The notes: generated by a model not told the origin, from the sequence alone. A DNA stretch of 64,000 nt from Chlorokybus atmophyticus (GCA_009103225.1 RHPI01002368.1:1060708-1124707); one strand, 5' to 3'. Counted from the stretch's first letter, positions 22,917 to 36,100 are shown. Translations and numbers: made by a program.

Positions 22917-23850
22917 TGTAACGATGCTCGTGCTCACATATGCAGCACACAAATCATACAACACAAGTGTGCAGCTGAGCACAATCTTCACACAGGAACC
23001 TTGCCTTCTCCCTAGCACGCACGCACGCGTTGAGCACACACGCGCACACAAACACTACTACCTCCCACTCCAAGCAAGAACGCAGCAGCATGCCTTAGAT
23101 CACGCCTCTCTCAAGCATACACCAGCACACTCGCAGCAAAGAGCGACAAGCAAAAGTTGGTATTACACAATGTTAAAAATACTCCTACATCCAGGCGGAC
23201 GGTCAGCTTGCCCTCTGAATAGGAATGGCCGCGAGAAGGCTCTAGGCGAGGACTCAAGTCGAAAGTTCCAGGCGCGTGAAGGTTCCAGGCGCGGACTCGA
23301 GTCCGGAGTCTGGCGACTTCCAGGCCTGCACGAGAATCGTTATAACTCGGTGGTTACTGCACCGATTTGGGCGTTCTAGAGCTCAGTAGATAGCCCTTGG
23401 AAGTAGCTACAAGATGCTTCTTAGAACGCAGCACTCAGATAAGTGTAGCGAACGTGGTGGCTTCTAGAGTAGACAGGTGTATTCCTGGCGGGTATAAAAC
23501 CCGCGGACATGATGGCAATAGATGGTCTTAGGTTTGTTATTGCAGCCTCTTGGCGTTGGTGTTGGGTGGCGTGCACACATGTGCATGTGTAGGTTTGTCA
23601 ACGCATCTCAACACACAAGGGTTTCCTTTCCTTTTATACCAGCACAAGGATATAGCAGCCTAAATAGCAAGCATAAATTTACTACAAAACTCAATTCAAA
23701 GGACTCTTATAAGGACAGGTTGCTGCCACTCGCATCATTGTCCTTTTGGCGGCATCTGGCACTGCACAGCGCGGCATCTATTCAGGTGTGATGTCACATT
23801 ATGGCAGTGCCATGGCAGTCACGTCGCCAACTTGGCAGTTGACACAGAAT
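22917..23850 (-). repeat. diverged gypsy LTR relic, minus orientation, split by solo LTR-B
   Basis: It begins TGTAACGATGCTCGTGCTC, the reverse of the 3' end of the gypsy LTRs at 26,143 and 45,154. Similarity continues on both sides of the inserted LTR-B and fades near 23,850. It is clearly more diverged than the LTRs of the intact gypsy element, so it is an older insertion. The far end was not found. Confidence 0.7.
23171..23613 (+). repeat. solo LTR, family B, with perfect TSD CACAA
   Basis: The 443-bp unit starts TGTTAAAAAT and ends CTCAACA, flanked by CACAA at 23166-23170 and 23614-23618. It is homologous to 2315-2719 in the opposite orientation and includes TATAAAA inside a GCGGGT/ACCCGC inverted repeat. 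It lies within the gypsy LTR relic, dating it as the younger insertion. Confidence 0.92.
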
Positions 23851-23900
23851 CTCAAACTGCCATCTTTTGCTCGATGGGTCCTGCAGAACAAACACGTCTG

Positions 23901-25140
23901 CTAGCACTTGACGCCATTCTGTGGTCCAGTCTTTTCGAGCACCAATCCTATCCACCGTTTATAATATGGCAGGCCAGTGTCGATCTCGCCCTCCACAAGC
24001 TTCAGCCTGACCTCGATCACCGGTCTCACGGAATAGCGCGGGCGAGCAAGCATCATCCGATCAATGGGAACATTAAACAAGGTGTTTCCTCCAAAGGTTT
24101 GAACCAAAGGGGGCAGCTTCAACCGATCCAGCAGGCTTGAAACATAAGACAAGCAAGCGACTATCGAGTATCATATGGCAATGCACTTAGTGATTATGCC
24201 TTGAGTTAATGCACACAAAGTAATGACAAGCAGGCCAAAGCCGAATACAATAGCTCACTTTTGTTACTGGTCTCAATGACAGGTGAGTAGCCTGCAGGTT
24301 TGTTTTTATCGGAGTTATTTGAATCATTTGATGTGGACGTGGAAGGCTTTGTTGCCTTGCCCTTGCTGGATGACACGCTGTTATCGGGCATGTCTGCAAA
24401 GTACAACAAGAGTAGTATTGGATTTGTCAAGCCCTTGGCAGTGATGTGGTATGCCATAAGCTACCTCGCAGCCATTCGAAGAACTTTTTGTTCAAGTCGC
24501 CTGTTGGATCCACAAGATGCTTCAGCACCCTTCGGTTGACATTTGCTGCAAGATCCATTAGATTGAGTTCGTGCTCTGCCTCAGCTTCTTTTTACTTGAA
24601 ATTGGAACCCTTTGCTTTGGACAAGATCAGAAGTTCGGCTTTTGGCACAATGACGTCATTGTCGTCGTTGATATTGCTGTAGGGCAACCCGAGACAGTAG
24701 ATGGACTTTTTATCTGAGCACCACGCTCCAAGTAGGGCGTAGGTAGATGTGTTGGCCTGTGCACGGTAAGCTAAGCCGGATCTTGGAACTCAAGTAACCC
24801 AGGATCTTGGAACTCATGTAACCCACGCTTATAAACATAACGCTCACCTTACGCTTTACATTAAACCGGTAATTTCCCTGACCCATGTACCGCAACTTCC
24901 AAACATGTTGGCGCCCAGCTTGACCTATTGATTTTAAATTTGCAACGCTTGGTATGAGGATGACTTTGATTGAATTTTGCTTTTTAGCCCATGGCAATTC
25001 CAGATCGCTATCTGTCAACACAAGCTTGTCACGTACTTGTAAACGTCACACTCATTTCAGATTGGAGACATCTGCTGCACACCCTTAATTACTCACATGA
25101 GTAGATGACGGGTTCATCAACATCACTACTGACGCTGGAA
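23901..25140 (-). CDS. coding-like spliced minus-strand region of unknown function
   Basis: Several minus-strand open stretches read as protein: a Lys/Ser/Asp-rich nuclear-type segment (about 25,370-25,090), then LELPWAKKQNSIKVILIPS with a basic RFNVKRK end before a GTGAGC donor (24,855), then INDDNDVIVPKAELLILSK leading to KKFFEWLR before a GTAGCT donor (about 24,470), then a Ser/Lys-rich part, and finally DRLKLPPLVQTFGGNTLFN (about 24,080-24,130). One in-frame stop lies near 24,594. I recognise no family. It could be a host gene fragment or another mobile-element gene. Exon borders are tentative. Confidence 0.35.
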
Positions 25141-25409
25141 TCTTCTTGGTCTTGCTCTTTGTTGTCGCTTGGCTAATTGTTACTGGTGTCTACTTGCTTC
25201 CTGTCCTGCTTGTCATCATCGGAAGAAATCTCAACCGGCTTTTTCAGCTTTTGAGAACTTGTAAGTGTCTTCTGCGAAGGAGTCTTGTCTTGCTTCTTCT
25301 TTGTAGCACTTGTTATTGGCTGCGTGCCTGCAGGCTTTCATTGCGGTCCCTGACCAGGGCTAACAATTGCCAGGGGTTGTCTGCAGTTCATAACGTAACA
25401 AGATCATAC

Positions 25410-26142
25410 ATGTATGAGAAGGCAGTGCTGGACACCAACCGCAGCACCTCACGGCCTAAAGCCAACACAATTATTGAGCCTCCTCGCCGCGAACGTGGCC
25501 GGGACGCTCCATCAGCACGCAATAAAGAAACACGGTCAACTCATGCTGCTTGGCATTGCCATGTGCTGTGTCATCGCTGTGGACGGCATGGGCATTACTA
25601 AAAGGAGTGCACCGAAGAGTACTCAACTCTGGTCTGCGACTATTGTCACAAGACGGGTCACTTGGAGTTGGTATGCTGGCTCAAGTTCCCTTAGTTGAGA
25701 CCTGCCAACAGTTACAACGGCAACAACTACTCTGGTGGCTACAACAACAACAATGGAGGCCACAACGGCGACAACTCTAGTGGCTACAACTGCAACCACA
25801 CCGAAGGCCATAACAACAACAACAACCACGCCAACGCTCGCAAGGAAGAGCAAGGTTACAAGGGGAAGAATCGTCCTCCTCAGCGCAAGGGACTCGAAAG
25901 ATGTTCGCGCGCTGCTGTTGTTGCCGCCAAGGTTTCAGCCAACCCGCCAGCTGATGACCATATTGCTGCCCTCATGGCGCGTATGGCATGCTTGGAGGAA
26001 GATAATGAGCAGGACTACCGCGCTTGCTATTCTGCCCGATGGGCACTGATGGCTCCAAAGCGCACGAGAGACATGAGCACTACGTCACGCGTTCAACCAT
26101 CCCGACGAACACGAGGGGAAGCCGCAACACCGTCAGCAGCTA
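25410..26142 (+). pseudogene. retro-G copy C, left half (gag with zinc knuckles)
   Basis: It is homologous to 4497-5270: CHRCGRHGHY knuckle, Asn/Gly-rich repeats and the basic region. In-frame stops (for example TAA near 25,598 in the first knuckle) show decay. It is cut at 26,142 by the gypsy insertion and resumes at 45,927. Confidence 0.85.
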
Positions 26143-26785
26143 TGTAACAGCCTGGGGCATTTTTTGTATTTTATTGTACATAAAGTACTTATTTTGCCTT
26201 TTTTGCTGGCTTGATGAGGGCTTTTATGAGCTTTATTAAGCCCATGTGGCGCCTGCCCCTGCTGCCGCGCGCGACTCGCCTGCGACCTGCTCGACAGCAG
26301 CTAATTTGGCGATGTGACCCACCTGCCACGCGGTTGTGACACAGCCGCTGACTGGACACGCGCTGTGCAGTGCCAGGTGACGCGGACTGCACAGTCACAC
26401 AGCCGCCGAAGGCCCAACGCGCGTGGCGGGGAGCCTGCACTTGGACCTGCCTTTAGATTTGGTAGTGAATAATGAAATGCCTGTTAATTAGGCTATTTCT
26501 TCCTAAGTGCTTGTATAAATAGAAAAACCCTGTGTAATGCAACCAACTTTGTTTTCTGCTCTCTGCTGTGAGTATGCTGGTGCATGCTTGAGGGAGTTGT
26601 AATCCAAGGCACACTGCTGCGTTCTTGCTTGGCGTGAGAAGTAGTAGTGTTCGTGTGCGTGTGCGCGCTCGACGCGTGCGTGCGTGCGCGAGTGAAGGCA
26701 AGGTTCCGGTGTGAAGATTGTGCTCAGCTGCACACATGTGTTGTATGACTTGTGTGCTGTGTATGTGAGCACGAGCATCGTTACA
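26143..26785 (+). repeat. gypsy 5' LTR
   Basis: 643 bp, TGTAACAG to GTTACA. It contains TATAAATA (about 26,514) followed closely by TGTAA, consistent with a chlorophycean promoter and poly(A) signal. It matches the 3' LTR apart from a tandem duplication at the latter's N. Confidence 0.95.
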
Positions 26786-26786
26786 G

Positions 26787-26798
26787 TGGTATCGGAGC
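26787..26798 (+). other. gypsy primer-binding site
   Basis: TGGTATCGGAGC lies one base after the 5' LTR. It differs by one base from TGGTATCAGAGC, complementary to the 3' end of initiator tRNA-Met. This is full-tRNA priming, in contrast to the copia elements here. Confidence 0.85.
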
Positions 26799-27400
26799 CC
26801 TTGGAGGGGTTGGGTTTCTTGTTTTAAGGGGATATTAACTATCTCTTTGGTGTGTGAGGTATTTTTCTGTTTATGGACGCTACCATGGATGATGCACGTG
26901 TTGTGGAGCTTCAGCAAGTGCTGGTAGCTGCTCATGAGGAGCTGCAACGTGTCCAAGCATCTGCCTAAGCTCAAGCGGCACAATTTCAACAAGCCATGGC
27001 GCAAGCGCGCGCGTCCACGCCCGTTACAGCTCCTGTGGTTGCCCCATCAGCCTCTCGTCATGTGAAGCTACCAAAACCAAAGCCATTCAAGGGTCAGAGG
27101 GACGGTGACTATGTTGAGGAATGGGTGTTTGCCGTTTCGACATGGTTAAAGCTCACCGAGGTACCTATACATCTCCGTGTCGATGTGGCTGCTACTTTCT
27201 TTGAGGGAGCTGCACTTGTGTGGTGGCGTCATCGTTGTGCTCGTGTGGAAGCTGGTCTTGAGGTTCCTTTCACTACCGTGGCTGAGCTGGCTGCTGAGGT
27301 GAAGAAACAGTTCGTACCGGTGGAGAGTGCGAAGACGGCACGCGACCAGCTCTCTACGCTTGTGCAAACGCAGTCCGTGATGGCCTATACACAGGGCTTT

Positions 27401-27760
27401 TTACGCGCGGACCAGTCGTACGCAGCCCGTAGACCACGTCTGGTACGTTGTAGCATACCAGTGCCGCGACTGGTCCGGCATGATCGGACCACCGGTGGTC
27501 CGGCCCCGGAGCCCGCCGATATGGTCCGAACGTCCGGACCAGGGCTGGTGGCGTGTCCCGCGGCTTGTAGACCGGTACAGCACTGGTCAGCACGCGGCCT
27601 GAGCAGTAGGACCAAGGCTGGTCGCATGCCCTGCGGCCTATGAGCCAGGGCAGCACTGGTACAGAATGCATGTACTGTACGGACCAATTATGTCCTCACA
27701 AGCGGGACCAAGCTGCACTGGTACGGTTGCAAGCGGCCCTCATAGACCATGCATGGTTCC
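27401..27760. repeat. E1 left subterminal repeat region
   Basis: Dense degenerate dyads of GGACCA and TGGTCC separated by 4-6 bases (for example GACTGGTCC, GGACCACCGGTGGTCC, GACCATGCATGGTTCC). They probably bind element-encoded protein; this function is inferred from CACTA elements. Confidence 0.75.
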
Positions 27761-27767
27761 GAAACCG

Positions 27768-27832
27768 AAACAGCACTCAACAACTCAACAGCACTCAACA
27801 ACTCAACAGCACTCAACAACTCAACAGCTCTT
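27768..27832 (+). repeat. 18-bp tandem repeat in E1
   Basis: About 3.5 copies of a CAGCACTCAACAACTCAA unit just inside the left subterminal region. Confidence 0.9.
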
Positions 27833-28706
27833 TTGAATCATTAATATATTATGATAACCAACGGTGAAGAATGACGTCGGAAGCATACGACACATCTCAC
27901 CTGGTCCATTGCTCCCAAGGTCACGTGCGCCAATGCTAAACAAGTAGCAGGCACTGGGCATGCATGGTCCCCTGTCCATTTGCTAGGGTTTTGGGCTTGC
28001 GCTGCAGTCTCGGCGGCGGCGGCGGCGGCGGCGGTGGCGAAAACCTTTGGAACAGCTGGTTTCGTGGGTACTACGCATGCACCCAGCATGGCGGACCGAA
28101 AAGCAGCTGATATTGCTGAAAGACTCCACCAGTCTATCGGACTCAAGCTACCTGCAGTCAACCTTGCAGCTTTGCGCAAGCGGAAGCAGCGTTCCAAGTT
28201 GGTTGTCAACGCAACGCAAGGTCTCCTACGTCAAAAGGACTTGGAGTTGAGTTAAAGAGAGCAAGCTCTTGCCCGCAGAGAAGCTGAGGTGTCCCAACTT
28301 TTGGCTGATAGCGGCCTCGCTGGTGACAACGCGTCCCCCATGGAGGTGGATGGGCAGGCAGACCCCTCACTCAGGTAACATCCTTGCCCCCACTAGCTAG
28401 CTTTCAAGCCTCATTGCGACACAGCCAGCACATATTTCTTGACAGCAGCTGTTAAGCGCCTTATATGACTCCCTGCAGGCCAGCTTCAGCAACTCAGCCT
28501 GCTGCTCACCCCCCTGCAACCGCTGGCCAGCCATCCACTTCGCATTCCCCTCTGTCACCGGCTGCTGAAGCTGGAGGTGGCTCATTCGCCGACGAGTCGT
28601 CTGATCATGTGGAGAGCCAGCAGCAGCAGCAGCAGCAGCAGCAGAATTGTCAAGTTATCTGCAACTGCAGTTCCAGTGGATGCCGCGGCATGGTAAGCAG
28701 TGCGGT

Positions 28707-28868
28707 CCATGAGTTATGCAATCTATTGCTCTGACCGAAAGTCTCATAGGCACTGTCCAGTGTCTACGAGTCATGCACTCCATTGCTGTGACCTAAAGTC
28801 TCATAGGCACTATCCAGTGTCTACGACTTATGCGTTCCTTTGCTGAGACCCAAGGACTCGTAGGCACT
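28707..28868 (+). repeat. 57-bp E1 satellite, array 1 (intron of gene 1)
   Basis: About 2.5 diverged units with the core GTCTCATAGGCACTGTCCAG. They lie within the intron that begins at the GTAAGC near 28,692. Confidence 0.85.
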
Positions 28869-30246
28869 GGACAGTGCCAGTCTGGTCTATGACACAGCCA
28901 TGCACGCGTGTGTCTTGCTTGTGATTCTTGATAGCGTGGTGATGTGGATTGGTGTTGATCGCTGGCGTGCTAACCAAGATCTGTCATCATAGATGGTGGA
29001 CGAAGCAGTTGCAAGGGCGCACCGTGCACTGAACCTGGCAGTTGCCGCAAGCAGGTGGGCACCACCTATTCCCCATAGTCAACCTCTCGAGCCCAGCCAA
29101 CCACCATCGGAGTCTGCTACGAAGAAGTGGCTGGATATCTACCTAAAGATTGTGACAGCCCTGGAAGATTCTGGTGTCCAGGTTGCTCTCGTCAACGATT
29201 ATGAAGCTCATCTTTTGCCAAATAAATTCTGTGGTCAAGCTGGCCTTGGAGGTTCCTTTTGAACAGGAGCAGTTGCGGGATGACATCGCCAGACTCATAG
29301 GCGACACAATATCGCACAGCCCTGTCGCGGATGAGCTGCCGACAGACATTGCCGCCGTGGATAAACTGTTGGCCGCGCTCGGCATGCCTGTTCCTCAGCG
29401 CCTGACCGTCTGTCCCACATGCAAGTACTTGTTTGATGCACCTTATCCCACACTCAGTGAAGATGACGAAGACTCGGACACGAACGAGACCAAGCAAAAA
29501 ATGATTGCCTTCGCAACACACCATGCGGAGGGGGATGCGGCAGGGTTCGCAAAGAATGTTGCGACTTCTTGTACAATCGTACAGGTGCCTGGCTCAGCGC
29601 CAAGTTAGCTGTCCCTTCAATTGCTCACGACTATCTGGAGGAATGGCGCCACAAAGATGAGTGGTTGCACGTCCCTGTGGAACAAGTACCTGCTGCAAAC
29701 ACTGAGTACTGGCATGGTGCGAAGAAGCAGCATCACTGCATCTTCTGGGACCCTCGCCACAAAATCAAGCTGCCTGTGTCTTGTGCATTCTGCCACCACA
29801 TCGCGGATGTCGATTTGGAGCATCACAACGCAGGCGATCACGTGACATTTGAATGCTCAGGGTGCCACAAAACCAACCATCCAATGGTACAGCAAGCTCT
29901 TGGCGACCCTCGCAACATAGCCCTGCTAATCCATGCCGACGGCTTCAGCTTAACAACCACTGTGAAGCACAGCTGCACCGTTGTCAGTGCCTCTGTGCTC
30001 AATGGCGGGAAGCGCATTTCCTCACAAGAGTCTTCCGTCATGCGTTTGCTCTTTGTTCCCACTGATCAGCTCCCAAACGGTGTGGACAGTCTGGAGCCCT
30101 TTCTAGAACCACTGGTGCGTGACCTGGAGAACCTCTACTTGAACGGCTTCACTGTTCGTTATGGCCTCGATTCCAATCATGTCGACAGCCGCGTGCTTGA
30201 TCGACGACCAGGTAATGACTGGGTTATAACATGTTTTGTCACCTAT

Positions 30247-30345
30247 ATCACCCAAAGTCTCATAGGCACTGTCCAGAGTCTACAATGTATGCAGTCCATT
30301 TTTGTGTATGCTAAAGTCTCATAGGCACTGTTCAGTGGCTGCGAC
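30247..30345 (+). repeat. 57-bp E1 satellite, array 2 (intron of gene 1)
   Basis: Two diverged units (AAAGTCTCATAGGCACTG) lie inside the intron between the DGF and GDQPA exons (GTAATG near 30,212 to CAG near 30,467). Confidence 0.85.
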
Positions 30346-31824
30346 TTGGTTATAGCATATCTGCCTTCTTGCGGTCTATAAGACTGTCATAGGCTGCACT
30401 GCCCAGTGCGGCCTATTACAGTCTCTATCAGACTGGTTGTGAGATACTGATGTTGACTTCATTGCAGGTCAAGAGATAACGCTGCGGGTAGTGCTGTGGG
30501 CATGGACGGGTGACCAGCCAGCGCAATGTGAGATAGGTCAGTTTCAAAATGGAGGCCTCGTCCCCTGCCGGCGTTGTCTCCTCAAAGCCACTCAGCACCA
30601 AGTGCCCTGGCGTGCTGAGCAGGGTGAAGATACTACGAGGACACGTACAGACCATTTTTATGGTGACAATCGCTACTACTGCCGCCATCCCCCAGCAGAG
30701 AGAGCAGCAAAGGATGCGTTCGACAACGCGTGCATGGTGGACTCACTCGATGGCCAAAACCGGAAAGAAAAATCAATGGAGTGCGGCATCACAGGGAAAT
30801 CTCCACTCTGGCGGCTGTGGCATCTGTATGAGTTTAACCCTTGCCATGACTTGGTCTATGACACGATGCACCTGTTGCTGGAGGGGCTTTGCAAAAGTTT
30901 CGTGCACAGTACGTTGGGTGCAGACAGTTCAAAGCATGTCGAAGACATTGCCAAGGTGGAGCGGAGGCTGTCTCAGATGCGCATATCACGCCCCATGGAC
31001 TTGAAGAGCAAACGTTTCCCAAGAGGCATCAGCAAGCACCTGGCTCGGTTCAAGGCCCAGGACTTGCAGATGTTCGTGCAGTATGCTGTGCCATACGCTG
31101 TGTCCGATCTGGTAGACGAAGCAACCAGAGACGTCAGCTTTGCGCTTCACTTGCTCATCCGCATCTTCTTCCACAACTCTCGCCTACATAGCTGGACTGC
31201 GGAGCTGTTGGAACTTGCTGACGCTCTTTTGAAATATTGGAGAGTCTACTCGGAGGACCTGTTTGGCACCAACAAAAGGCCCAACGAGCATGTGGCCGGT
31301 GCCGGTCACATTCTGGAGGACATCATCTGGCACGGGAGTCATGATGTGTACTGGTGTTTTGTGCAAGAGCGCACTGTGTCCAACTATGTCAACACCTTCA
31401 CCAATGGGAAGCAGTTTGAGATCAGCTACATGCGGCGTACACTATAGAGATGGTTTTTGAGGACGCTCAACATCATGCGAGAAGATCAGAGGACTGGAAA
31501 GCTGTTGTGCCACCGAGCTAATGATATAATGGCGCACTCTCAGCAGGTTTACCAGCCTTTGAGTGGAGCATGTAGTGACTGTCATTACGAAGTGCGCACA
31601 CAAAAGCACGCCATGGAGCTCTGGACCCTCGCTGAGAAATTCCCAGACTTGGAGCATGCACGACTGATCAGAGAAAAGGGCATCCTTATTGGCAGCACCA
31701 GGAAGCCTGTCCCTCTTCAGGGACCCTTGGCCTTGGAAATTAAGCGCGTTGAGGACATCACTGGCAACTTGCCCGGAGGCATACGCAAGTTCCGCGCATA
31801 TCTGCATAACGGGGTCATCTACAG

Positions 31825-32189
31825 GTGTGGTATAGTCTACGAATTTTGCAATCTATTGCTCTGACCTAAAGTCTCATAGGCACTGTCCAGTGTCTACGAA
31901 TTTTGCAATCTATTGCTCTGACCTAAAGTCTCATAGACACTGTCCAGTGTCTACGAATTTTGCAATCTATTGCTCTGACCTAAAGTCTCATAGGCACTGT
32001 CCAGTGTCTACGAATTATGTAATCTATTGCTCTGACCGAAAGTCTCATAGGCACTGTCCAGTGTCTACGAATTACGCATTCTATTGCTCTGCCCGAAAGT
32101 CTCATAGGCACTGTCAGGTGTCTCATAGGCAGTGTCTACTGTCATCTCTTGATACAAAGTGAGTGAGTAAAGCCTTTGGTATTTGCAGA
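31825..32189 (+). repeat. 57-bp E1 satellite, array 3 (intron of gene 1)
   Basis: Five head-to-tail units of 57 bp from about 31,836 to 32,120 nearly fill the intron between the catalytic region and the C-terminal domain. Each unit holds the dyad AGGCACTGTCCAGTGTCT. Confidence 0.95.
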
Positions 32190-33126
32190 CGCAGAGGCGT
32201 TGATAACGTGTAGATGGCGGACCCAACTATCGCACCATGCCGGGTGGATGAGATCTACCTGTTCAATGAGCGGAAATCCACTATCCATGTGCAAGTGCGG
32301 CTTTATACCAAGAAGCGTGATGCCATGGGCAATGACCTGATTGACAGAGACACTGGTGCACAGTGCATTGGGCGTTTGGCAGATGAGTTTACGCTCATCG
32401 GTGGAGACCAGTTGCAACGCAAGCTCTGGGTGTTGCTCAACCGTGATGTAGCAAATCATCAATTGGCGTACGACTATGACAGCACAGAGTTGAGAGTCAC
32501 TGCAGCCGACATCCCCTTGCCGGTGTGGCCAGAAAAGGGCGATGTCCTGGAGATGCGGCACAACAGCAAGTCCATTTTCGACTTCAGACTTCCGCATGAG
32601 CCCCCAGATGAAGATCCTGCTGACCCACCCCCTTGGGTTGTTGTGGTCAAAGAGGTGCGGTCCGACGGTCATATGGTAGTCGACTACCAAAAGAAGGCAG
32701 GGGGGAGGAGGCTAGGCGTCTGGGTGGTTAACACAGCTGCGAGCGACCAGGTGGAGGACCCTTTCTCAGCCAAAACAAAGCTCGACTGGCCAAGGCAAGG
32801 GAGCAGCAGAAGCAGCTGCGCTTGGACTGAGAGAAGTAGAAGTGATGGACGGCGAATGAAATTCAACCAACATCGCATGTATTGGAAGCCAGGACAGCAG
32901 GCAGCAAGTGAGTGTGTTTGCACTTTCATTCACGTGTTTGTGAAGTGCGTGTGTCTGCATCAGTTCGGACAACTGCGCCTTGCAGACAACTATGTGCACT
33001 GTGCGCGTCCTCCGCTTCTAGGTGTTGCTGCATCGAAACACCAAGTTAGAGCACAAACACGAAACAGCGGGGTCATAGACCGAAATGGACAGTGCGGCCT
33101 GTGACGCACAAGTAGCCATAGACTGA

Positions 33127-36100
33127 CTAATGCTGATTTTGGCCAAGGGTTACATGAAGTTGGGGCACTTGCTGTCGGAGGTACTGGACAAAGCCTTCAA
33201 CCAACTTGGCTATATTGCTGGCATTGGCGACTCCTGAACGTGCAGCAGCGATACCGTCTTTTAACTTCTTACGAGCATCGTCGTCACCGTCACCGTTGCT
33301 GTCATCATCGCTGCTTTCATGATCGCTGGGTTCATCACCACTGCCGTCTCCATGATGATCACCTCCAGCAGGTTCATGATGATCACCTCCAGCAGGTTCA
33401 TCACGACCTCCAGCAGGTTCATCACCTCCAGCAGGTTCATTACCGCTGACATGCTGACCCTCAGCAGCACCTCCTGGAGTCCCTGCAGCAGTTTGATGGC
33501 CACGGTCTATGGCATCCTTCTCTGCGCTTCCTTGTGGTGGCCTGTCCGGAAACACTAGAGGAACTGAAGGTCGCCCCGAAACCCCTCCCAATGCTGCAAG
33601 TGCAGCAGCAGCAGCAGCAGAGGCAAGAGCAGCATCAACAGCAGCTTGAGAAGGATTGCTAGAGGTAGCCGCAGCACCAGAAGCAGCACTAGAAGGAGTC
33701 GGACCAGGAGCTGCAGCAGGAATGGATGGCCAAGGATGGTTGCACTCCCACTTGTTGATGAGGTATGCGCGCAAGGACTTGTAATTCTCAGCCCATCCTG
33801 GATCCTGAAAATGGATGGTCTTCATCTGCTCTTCCAGCCAAACTTCTCGCTTCTGTTTCCTCCGATTAGCAATGGCGTTGATGCGTAGCCGGCGTGTCTC
33901 CCACTCCGCCTTGTTGCGTTGCTGCAATTGCTTTTGCTCAGCCTGCCACTGTGCAGTCGTATCTTGGGCGTTTTGAACATTGGTGCGCACGGCAGCTATC
34001 TGCTCCTCAATCAACCAAGGTCGCCTGCTTTCATTCAGACCATTACGCACCATGGACAAAATGGTCTTCTCGATTCTTGACTGATAATCCTGCTCCTTCA
34101 GCCTGTGCTGATTTGCAGCCCGTGTCACCATGGCGCCCTGAGCGGCAATCTCTTGAAGGCCTTTGCGAATTGTAGTCTCTGCCTTACGGAACACTTCCTT
34201 GGTAAGTTTCTGCGGATCATAACCATCAGTTAGAACACGAATTACACACAACTCATTTACGTTTAATAACACAAACATACCCTCTGTTCTTTCTCTTGTT
34301 CTACTTTGGAGTCTATCTGTCTTAACAGCAGGAATAGTCTATCTAGCACGCGTGTAAGCTCAGCGCACTTGCTTTCAGCTGAGTCAAATATCCCTTTTAA
34401 AAGGCGTACAGACGCCTCTCTGACAGTGTGATTGACTGTGTCGTTCTGGTGACACAAGTGCAGTCTATGAATGCACAATGACATGTACGACCATGCACTG
34501 ACGAAGCGTTCTCAACACTTACATTCGGTCTTTGATTTCGGGCGACTTGTGGTCGTTTCAGCACCTTCCATGTGTAGGCGCCTAAAGATTCACCAGCTTG
34601 ACGCGGTGCAGTGCAAGCGGCGAGGTACGCGCCGTCTTCGAGCGCGACGCCATGGCGAGCTGCCATCTCTGTTGCCTCCTTGATAAAATTTTCTCTGGCC
34701 GCCTCGAAAAAGTAAACCATGACCTGAGGTAAGATGGTGATCAGCACATTGTTTGCAATACTGAATGATAAGGTCATAGACCGCACAGCTCTCACAGATG
34801 CAGTCTATAACAGCAGGAGACAGTGTCTGGCAGAGCAAGTGATGTCTATAGGCATGAGCCACAGGCTGCATATACTCACATGGTCTGTAGGTTGCTCGTC
34901 TGGAGGTGGAGGGAAGGGATCGTATTCCATGAGCAGCTCTTCCCCGGCGGCGATGTCACTCTGACTCCTAACCTCAGCTGCCTGCACCGCAGCCTCATCA
35001 ACGGAGTCCATGATGTGGCGATTGGGTTTGTACTGCGTATCGCGGCTGGAGTTGAGGAAGCCAGCTATGTTCCCATATTGAGGGTGGCCATCGATGACAG
35101 GGCTCTGGCGGCGTGGCACGTCCCTGATGACCTGCAGGTGGTATCGCTGGTGGTGCAGGTGCTCCTTCTGAGGGAATGTCTTCTGCATCTCCCGGTAGGA
35201 GTACCACTTGCCGTCAAAGACCATGATGCGGTCACCCTTCTTAATAGGCTGGCAGGTGAACAAGCCGAGCCCTGCGCCAGGGATATTGGAAGGCTTGATG
35301 ACGAACTCTTTGCCAGCAAAATAGAAGAGTTCGCCTATGGGAATTGGACCATTCGTCCACAGCTGCCATGGGTCACCGGTCGCTCTATGTATGCGCTTGC
35401 GGTTGGGAAGCTCTCTGTCACTCTACAAACAACAAGTGACGGTAAGTTGGTGTGAATTGTCATAGGCTGCAACTGAGCAGTGCATGCAGCATGGCGCCCA
35501 TGGTATGTGATCAGCATGCATGATATTATGCGAACAGAGACGCACCCGCAGATGTTCTTTTGATGGCGGTGGCAACTCCACAGCGTCCATCCCCGTCTTG
35601 GTGAATCGATTGACCTCGGCTGCAGCATTGGTCACAGCCAGTTCACGGGCCTGCGCTGATCGGTGTTGCCTTGGCTTAGTAGCCTGTGGGGCATCGGCTA
35701 CAGGTTGGTTCACCCTGCCACCCTGTGTGTAAGACAATGGTAAGGATATCATATACATTTATTGACTCACAGACTGTCTCGGCCTATGACATAAGACAAC
35801 GCGCACATGTCCTGATCAGAGCAGTCTATGAGTATTCGCATGGATACTCACAGGTGTTTGGGGAGTTTTGGGAGAGCCGGCTGCCGATGACGTTCCTATT
35901 TTCATGCCTCGCCAGCTGGCATGCCTCGGTTTCTTTGCAGGTGGCACCACCTCTTCCTCCTCAGACTGCTCCAATTCCAACACCTCCTGCGTAGCCTTCT
36001 GCGCTGACTCCTCCGACCCCTCCTGCATCACATCCTCAAGTTGTTCCTCAAGCTCCTCTGGCTCCCTCGTCTCTATCGCAGCGAAGTCGAACTCGGTTTC

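Larger units (their letters stand above)
28088..32910 (+). pseudogene. E1 gene 1: Tnp2/Plavaka-like (CACTA) transposase, spliced, with stops
   Basis: The N-terminus is basic and helical, then Gln-rich (a CAG run at 28,620) with a Cys-rich CPTCKYLF/KECCDFLYN zone. The catalytic core shows ALLIHADGFSL (first Asp, codon 29938), LWAWTGDQPAQ...GLVPCRRC (the GDxPA...PCRxC block), GITGKSPLW...VYDTMHLLLEG (second Asp, 30860) and HILEDIIWHGSHDVYWCF followed by QER (Glu, 31367) and ISYMRR. These match transposase blocks of the Tnp2 and Plavaka type. GT-AG introns, some holding 57-bp satellites, separate the exons. Breaks: TAA 28253, frameshifts near 29,250 and 29,500, TAG 31445 (Arg in E2) and TAG 32211. 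A C-terminal domain (32214-32800) with PLPVWPEKGDVL is shared with E2. Confidence 0.82.

Noticed and set aside
31825-32189. CRISPR-like array (57-bp units)
   Set aside because: Units are head-to-tail without unique spacers, lie in an intron of a eukaryotic element and diverge like a satellite.
28088-32910. KDZ (Kyakuja-Dileera-Zisupton) assignment for E1
   Set aside because: The core has GDxPA...PCRxC, YDTMHLLLEG and the WCF-QER block typical of Tnp2/Plavaka CACTA transposases, and a 3-bp duplication. The LDGNF-type KDZ block and an 8-bp TSD were not seen.
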